A stretch of 12,044 nucleotides of DNA from Mycoplasmataceae bacterium (GTDB lineage: Bacteria > Bacillota_I > Bacilli_A > Mycoplasmatales > Hepatoplasmataceae). The stretch lies in the NCBI GenBank assembly GCA_013214845.1, contig JABSQC010000007.1, forward strand, positions 1 to 12,044. Reading direction: 5' to 3'. Each line of letters opens with the position of its first letter. Within the stretch, counting starts at the first letter, position 1. A program made the position numbers and the translations under genes. A model generated the notes under the pieces. It made no database searches. It was not told the DNA's origin and saw only the letters and a program-made list of their open reading frames with translations. This document shows, one piece after another, positions 7,490-12,044 of the stretch.

Positions 7490-8322
7490 TAATTCATCTC
7501 CACTTCTGTTGCTATCTGTTCAATTCTCTTAATAATCCTTTTTGAACCAATAGTATCTTTAATAGCAACCCTATATTTAGCTGATAATTGATATAAATTA
7601 TAGTTGCTAGTAATTATAGTCATCTTTCCATCTTCTTGCCTCATTTGGAGCAAATTTAAAAGAATTTCAGAAGTTGATCACTTAGATATGTTTTCAGCAC
7701 CTAAGTCATCTATAATTAAGAATTTAGCATTAGCTATTTGATAAAACTTATCTCTAACGCTTTCCTTGTTTTTATCCGGGTTAAAGTTTTTCATACCCAT
7801 AACTAACTTAGGAAAGAAGACATGAGCTATTTCATATTTTTGAGAAAGGTAGTTAGATAGCACTGTTGTTAAGAAAGTTTTACCTACTCCAGGTTCACCA
7901 TGGATAAACATACCTTTTTCTTCATTTCCCATATTAAAAGAATTTATTCTTTCTATAAGTTCTTTAGCAATTAGTTTTTTATTACCCTTTCCACTAAGAT
8001 CCTCTGATACTAGTTTTTTATAGGTATCAGATTGAAAATCATCTCATATGTAATTGTGTTGATTTCTTTCTTTATCTTTTAAATTAAATTCATACTGACA
8101 GTTTTTAAGCTGTGTCATTGGTTTTCTTTTATCGTGGTTTAGAACAATAAAATTACTATCTGGGTTAATAGTGCAGTATGATTTAGGGTCGCTGTATTCT
8201 TCTGAGTTTAAAGAGTAATCTATAAGCAGTGATAGATTTTTATCTATTTCACTTTGACTTGGATTTCTAGATTCAAATAGTTCTTTTATCTCTTTGTTTT
8301 TTAGCAATTCACTTTTATCCAT
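7489..8322 (-). CDS. dnaI: Primosomal protein DnaI (helicase loader ATPase)
   Basis: AAA+ ATPase that loads the replicative helicase onto the origin or a stalled fork, acting with DnaB. It has 277 residues, close to the Bacillus DnaI length near 310, with two TGA (Trp) codons. The N-terminal part (about 1-95) holds C50, H63 and C75, which may correspond to the zinc site of the DnaI helicase-binding domain, though only some of the ligands are evident. The ATPase core has Walker A GEPGVGKT at 142-149 and Walker B FLIIDDLGAE with D205/D206. MTIITSNY (sensor 1) and the basic C-terminal GSKRIIKRIEQIA follow. The ATG at 8322 lies three bases after the dnaB stop, with only a distant GGAG, so translation is probably coupled. 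Confidence 0.92.
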
Positions 8323-8325
8323 TAT

Positions 8326-10044
8326 TTAAAATATATCTCCAAAGTCTACTACATCAGAATTTACATCATTAAATAAAGATGCTTGATTTTCGTTTTTACT
8401 TAATTTTTTAGAATAAGTTTTTCTTAGAAAAGATATTGCTTCTTCAGCAGTACGTATCTCTTTTCTCTTTAAGGTATCACCAATTTTTAAAGAATAATTT
8501 TTATTAAAGTAACTATTCTTATTAAAGTTATGATCTATTATTACATTAACTACTTGACTTGGTATTTTCTTTTCACCAAGTAGTTTATCTATTGTATCTA
8601 TATCGTTATCAGAAATAGTTTTACCTCTTTTCTTAAAGTAGTCTTCTGGTGTTAATTCCTTTAAAAGACGTAGTTTGTCTTTCATTCTATCAACATCTTT
8701 ACTAGAAATATTTTTTTCTACTTTTATAGGTTTATCTTTAACAACAACTTTTTCTTTTACAACAGGTTTAGAATCAGTTTTAGATTTTTTAGTATTTACT
8801 TCTTTTTTAGCTTCTTTTTTTACTTCTTTTTTATCTTCTGGCTCTTTTGTTTTTTTATCTTCATTAATAAAATCAAAACCTGTAATATTTGTGTGGTAAT
8901 TTATGTTGTTATCAAATAAAGAATCTTTTTCAATTGATTTTTTAATAATTTCTCTTGCATAATCATTTCTAAGACTTTCAGTAGTGTTTTCATCTATTTT
9001 AGACAATTCACTTATGAAACTGTAGTCATGTTTTTTTCTTGAATATATCTCATTATTATCTTTAACTACTTCTCTTCTGACAACTTCTTTTTTAGCTTCT
9101 TTATTTTTATCTGGAGATAAAATACTATTTAAAAATTCAGCACTATAATTTCTTTCATATGTATTAGAGTCATCTCTTAAAATGTCTCCATCAATTGAAG
9201 GATTAATTTCAACTTTTAATATGTTTTCAATTCTTTTAACTAATTTACTTGAACTAGTTATTCCTTCAACATCCATTAGTGTTTTTATCTTAAGTGCTCA
9301 GTATTCTATGTCAGGTTGAAAAAGTTGATATCGTTCCTCTATAGCATTTACAGTTTCATAATCTCTATTTATAATTTCAGAATCACCATTAAGTCTTCTA
9401 ATTGCATCTGATATTTTTCCAATAATTGGTTCTTTAGGTACAAATCCATAAGATTCTGAAGCTAATGATTTTTGTTTATCTAAACTTGCAGTCTTACCTA
9501 GGTCTTCTGAAAATTTTTTAATTTCTGAAGTTGTGTAGTTATTGTAATCATAATCATAGTTATCTAGGTTTTGTATTTCAGTTACATCATCATATCCTGA
9601 AACACTAACATTTTGCAGTTGAAAGAATTCTTTTGTAATATTTGAATTTGTTACACCTAAAGATAATTCATATGAGTTGTATAAGTATTTAGTATCAAAA
9701 AATAATTTAGGTTTTTTTGGTTTAAATATTTCATAAACAATAGTTGATCCTACTAATTGTTTTTTAAAGTATGTTCTAACTAAACCAACTCTTTCTAATT
9801 CACAGATAGAATTATAGAAATCATTTTTAGACATTCCAAGTATAGATAAGATTCTTTCGTGTCTAACTGTTAAAGAATAATTAGAAAGATACATTCTTTC
9901 TGAAAGTAAAGTAAGGTATACAGAAATTGATTCAAACTTGATTATTGGTTGGTATAAAAGTATAGAATAATACACATCATTCATGTTGAAATAACTAGAC
10001 GTGTTTACTATATATCTATAATTTTCATCAAACTTCCTTACCAT
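8326..10044 (-). CDS. dnaB: Replication initiation/membrane attachment protein DnaB
   Basis: Firmicute-type DnaB (not the helicase), which helps DnaD and DnaI assemble the replicative helicase at the origin. One frame of 572 residues crosses a TGA (Trp) at 9300-9298, which splits it under the standard code. The N-terminal third (ILLYQPIIKFESISVYLTLLSER...ILGMSKNDFYNSICELERVGLV) is the DnaB/DnaD winged-helix domain. The middle is long and charged, with KEAKKEVV and a dense Lys/Glu/Val linker (about residues 390-440, with KKEVKKEAKKEV). Near residues 464-548 lies the C-terminal DnaD-like domain: ELTPEDYFKKRG, LLGEKKIPSQVVNVIIDH and RTAEEAISFLRKTY. It is about 100 residues longer than Bacillus DnaB, mainly in the linker. 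The start lies three bases after the coaE stop, without a clear Shine-Dalgarno. Confidence 0.9.
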
Positions 10045-10047
10045 CTT

Positions 10048-10590
10048 CTATAATAATTTTACTACTTTTTCAATATCTAAATTAGTTAAGTTATTCCTAG
10101 TTTCAATAATTAAGTCAACCTTTTCTTTATCTGGTTCTTGCCACATATTTATATAGTTGATAGCTTTTTCATTGCTAAAATTTCTGTATTTGATAAGTCT
10201 TTCAATAGATATATTATTTGGACATTCTAATAGAACGACCTTATTAAAATTATATGAAATATATCTGCTTTTAAGAATAGGCAATTCTATAAATGTAGCA
10301 TTGCTTTTTTTTATTGTATCTTGTATTAATGGATGTATTAAACCGTTTAATACTTCTAAATTAACTTTGTCAGTTACAACATGTTTAGAAAGTTTTTTTC
10401 TATCTACTTCTTTGCCGTTTACAAACTCTGGTCCAAAAAAGCTTTCTATTCTCTTGTAACCCTCATTGTTTACCTTATATAAATCATTTACTACACTATC
10501 AACAGATAATGTAGAGTGTCCTAGTTTACTTAATTCATTTATTAGAGTTGATTTACCAGAAGCTATTTTACCTACTATTGCAATTTTCAT
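10048..10590 (-). CDS. coaE: Dephospho-CoA kinase
   Basis: Phosphorylates the 3' hydroxyl of dephospho-CoA, the last step of coenzyme A synthesis, in the cytoplasm. The 180 residues begin MKIAIVGKIASGKSTLINEL, with P-loop GKIASGKST. Family blocks follow: GHSTLSVDSVVNDLY (usual DaD substrate motif as SVDSV), GLIHPLI (usual HP) and the adenylate-kinase-like lid near RLIKYRNFSNEKAINYINMWQE. It carries the only TGG Trp codon found in the window. A TTG directly before the ATG could also be the start, giving one extra residue. TATAAT lies eight bases upstream of the ATG with no Shine-Dalgarno. It appears to head the coaE-dnaB-dnaI-trmL operon, with junctions of three bases or less. Confidence 0.92.
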   Translation of the reverse strand: MKIAIVGKIASGKSTLINELSKLGHSTLSVDSVVNDLYKVNNEGYKRIESFFGPEFVNGKEVDRKKLSKHVVTDKVNLEVLNGLIHPLIQDTIKKSNATFIELPILKSRYISYNFNKVVLLECPNNISIERLIKYRNFSNEKAINYINMWQEPDKEKVDLIIETRNNLTNLDIEKVVKLL

Positions 10591-10598
10591 CAATTAAT

Positions 10599-10604
10599 AT
10601 TATA
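10599..10604 (-). promoter_or_regulatory. -10 element of the coaE-dnaB-dnaI-trmL operon
   Basis: TATAAT on the minus strand, eight bases before the coaE ATG and with no Shine-Dalgarno between, so the transcript would begin at or within a base or two of the start codon. No good -35 is visible. Confidence 0.5.
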
Positions 10605-10881
10605 AACACTAAAAGGCAATTTGCTATGTTTAAATTTTTTTAAAAAAATATGAACACATCAATTTAAGTTGATTGTTTTTAGTGGTATAAAAAAAGTGGT
10701 AGAGATACCCTATAGTTTTGTCCATAAAATTATAAAAGAGCATATTTAAGTTTTTTTATAATTCTATGGACTTTTTATTTTAAAGAGACACAATTATGCT
10801 TAACATAACATTTTTGCTTAATATCATTTATAAATATTTAGTATGACTATTATTATGTAGTTAGTACATAGAGGTAAGCAA
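10605..10881. other. Gene-poor intergenic region with hairpins
   Basis: About 277 bases between the divergent coaE and the rightward gene at 10882, with no plausible coding frame. It holds a weak ATCAA/TTGAT hairpin (10658-10673), two copies of AGTGGTA (10681 and 10695), a strong hairpin (10720-10771) followed by a T-rich stretch, and AT-rich sequence before the next gene. GAGG at 10871-10874 is the Shine-Dalgarno of the gene at 10882. I recognise no known RNA family. Confidence 0.5.
10720..10780 (+). terminator. Orphan terminator-like hairpin, possible end of a small RNA
   Basis: The arms at 10720-10737 and 10754-10771 are 18 bases each with one mismatch, begin and end with GTCCATA/TATGGAC, and enclose a 16-base loop. 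On the plus strand CTTTTTATTTT follows, as for a Rho-independent terminator; no T tract follows on the minus strand. No plus-strand gene lies upstream, so it may end a short non-coding RNA, or it may be an RNA or protein-binding element. TATAGT at 10711 is a weak promoter-like site just before it. Confidence 0.4.
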
Positions 10882-11325
10882 ATGAAGCAAAGTAAATTTT
10901 TTAGAATATTTGAAATTCTTATATTAGCAATTGTTTCTATATCATTAATAGTCCTATTAATTGATGACGGCGGAGAATTTGATGCTTGATGATTGATTTG
11001 AGGAGTAGTAGGTATTCTAATAGGAATTGATGTAATAATAAGAACTGTTGGACTATTCTTTAATAAAGATAAAAAAGAAAAGAAATCAAAAAAGAAAAAA
11101 CTTAAAAAAATTAGAAAAAAAGTTGGAAATGGTGAATCTGGTTTAATTTCAGAAAATCAAAAACTTAGAGAAGAAATGTTTGGATTAAAGCAAGAATTGG
11201 ATATGAGTAGATCAAACTATAATAATCAATATAATAACAACATGCCTAATAATCAGTTCTATCAACAAAACGGTTCCTTCCAACAACACCATACATCTAC
11301 ATTTGATGAACAGAAAGAGAAATAA
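10882..11325 (+). CDS. Two-TM lysine-rich membrane protein with Asn/Gln-rich tail
   Basis: This 147-residue protein has no recognised family. A short basic start (MKQSKFFR) precedes TM1 (about residues 9-27). An acidic turn (DDGGEFD) follows, then three TGA-coded Trp and TM2 (about 37-60). Next come about 20 residues that are mostly lysine (NKDKKEKKSKKKKLKKIRKK), a short amphipathic helix (ISENQKLREEMFGLKQELDM), and a tail rich in Asn, Gln and Tyr (NNQYNNNMPNNQFYQQ). The basic stretch implies both termini are cytoplasmic with a short external loop. The start is supported by AGAGG eight bases upstream. It stands alone, followed by a strong terminator. The lysine block could contact lipid head groups or nucleic acid, but that is inference only. 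Confidence 0.8.
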
Positions 11326-11333
11326 AATATATG

Positions 11334-11366
11334 AATAAAAAAGAACTTGTAAAGTTCTTTTTTATT
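11334..11366. terminator. Bidirectional terminator
   Basis: A perfect 15-base-pair stem (11334-11348 with 11352-11366) and a three-base loop, with A and T runs in the outer arms. It serves the rightward gene ending at 11325 and the leftward specificity-gene remnant, whose TAA stop at 11364-11362 lies inside the right arm. Confidence 0.85.
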
Positions 11367-12044
11367 TAAGTATTATCTTTCCTTCTAGTAATTGTTTTGT
11401 TAGTTGTTTTTTGTATAGGTCTAGTTTTTCAGAATACTTCTCTCTAAGCGTTTTTAGTTCTTCTATTTTATTTAAAACATTAACTGCATTTTCTTGATAT
11501 TTAAGGGGTGGCATAATAACATCTATGTCCTTTATTATCTTTAGATTTAAATTCCTTAAACCTCCTCCTCTTGATAAATTGTATATTTCAATTTCCTTAT
11601 CTTTTAAAAAATAAAATAAGTAATTAGTATTATATTCTAAGAATGGTTTGATTACAGATATAGTATCTTCTATTGCTATTCTGTCATAAGCAATTGCAAC
11701 TTTTCCAGGTGTCCCAGATATAGTTAATAACAATGAATTTTTATCAACTATTACAGAGTTAACTAAGTCAGTTTTTTTAAATGATTCTAATAAACCAACT
11801 TTGTCCTTGTTATAGAATGCAGATACATTTATAAATGGAAAATTTTCTTCTTTGCTTAAGGAAGAAAATCTTTTACCTCTATTAACATTTGAGATGTCTC
11901 CTAACTTATACTCTTTAAATTCATAATTAGAATTAAATTATATGTATTTTAGAGCAAAAACTTTATTATCTTTATTACTAAATCCTTTAAATTAATCATT
12001 CTTACCTTCAATTCCTTCAAGTTTATTCATATCAAATTCAGACT
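11362..12044 (-). pseudogene. hsdS: Type I-like restriction specificity (HsdS-type) remnant, partial
   Basis: HsdS-type subunits choose the DNA target of restriction-modification enzymes. A continuous frame runs to the window edge but is broken by two in-frame TAA codons, at 11994-11992 and 11940-11938. After the second stop the sequence is a normal target-recognition domain. It opens with EFKEYKLGDISNVNRGKRFS, then has FPFINVSAFYNK, LLLTISGTPGKVAIAY (typical HsdS block), LSRGGGLRNLNLKIIKDIDV and MPPLKYQENAV. The conserved coiled-coil helix follows (LNKIEELKTLREKYSEKLDLYKKQLTKQLLEGK). The residues before and between the stops (LEGIEGKND, then FKGFSNKDNKVFALKYI) look like linker continuing into an upstream domain outside the window. 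The break is by two base changes rather than frameshifts. No ATG lies between the second stop and the domain; a TTG at 11733 would give only the C-terminal half. It could be the end of a fused methylase-specificity (type IIG) gene. Confidence 0.75.

Noticed and set aside
8675..8899. Plus-strand hydrophobic-looking frame opposite dnaB
   Set aside because: It is the Phe/Ser/Thr-rich mirror of the Lys/Glu linker of dnaB; no start signal and no family likeness.
8326..10044. Two separate DnaB-like genes
   Set aside because: The split is only a TGA codon at 9300-9298, read as Trp; the domains together make one normal DnaB.
10157..10459. Plus-strand frame opposite coaE
   Set aside because: Shadow of a complete dephospho-CoA kinase.
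10658..10673. ATCAA/TTGAT hairpin as a terminator or operator
   Set aside because: A five-base-pair stem is weak and expected by chance in such AT-rich sequence.
10681..10701. AGTGGTA direct repeat as the start of a repeat array or iteron
   Set aside because: Only two copies of seven bases, 14 apart, in AT-rich DNA; too little to call.

Overview
The window comes from a mollicute, that is a Mycoplasma, Mesoplasma or Spiroplasma type organism. It is very AT-rich, and UGA is read as tryptophan throughout. By my count about 32 in-frame TGA codons stand where Trp is expected, against one TGG (in coaE). Most genes therefore look broken under the standard code and are merged here: RNase J, a HAD phosphatase, DnaB, DnaI, TrmL and three small membrane proteins. 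Assignment to the Spiroplasma/Mesoplasma/mycoides side of the class is only a guess from gene content.

Layout. 1-2381 (+): the 3' part of peptide deformylase (def) and RNase J (rnjA), ending in a hairpin terminator. 2428-3784 (-): a 43-residue one-TM protein followed by three paralogous three-TM membrane proteins joined by TAATG stop/start overlaps. 3804-6592 (+): tryptophanyl-tRNA synthetase (trpS), a Cof-type HAD phosphatase, and a membrane-anchored CPHC thioredoxin-fold protein with an in-frame TAG in its membrane anchor. 6617-6644: a bidirectional terminator. 6659-10590 (-): a replication and housekeeping cluster, read in the order coaE, dnaB, dnaI, trmL, hpf, with hpf also having its own promoter. 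10594-10881: about 290 bases without a gene, holding a strong orphan hairpin. 10882-11325 (+): a two-TM lysine-rich protein with an Asn/Gln-rich tail, then a bidirectional terminator. 11362-12044 (-): the remnant of a restriction-modification specificity (HsdS-type) region carrying two in-frame TAA codons and running off the window.

How the genes fit together. The housekeeping content covers translation (deformylase, TrpRS, wobble-base tRNA methylation, ribosome hibernation), RNA decay (RNase J), CoA synthesis (CoaE) and replication initiation (DnaB and DnaI, which load the replicative helicase). Within operons genes use Shine-Dalgarno sites or 1-3 base junctions. Several promoter-proximal genes instead have TATAAT only 6-10 bases before the ATG and no Shine-Dalgarno, which suggests leaderless mRNAs.

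The less ordinary material is the triple paralogous membrane array with its small companion, the interrupted thiol-redox protein, the palindromic -10 shared by trpS and the divergent small gene, and the decayed restriction-modification gene. No CRISPR array, rRNA, tRNA or insertion sequence was recognised.
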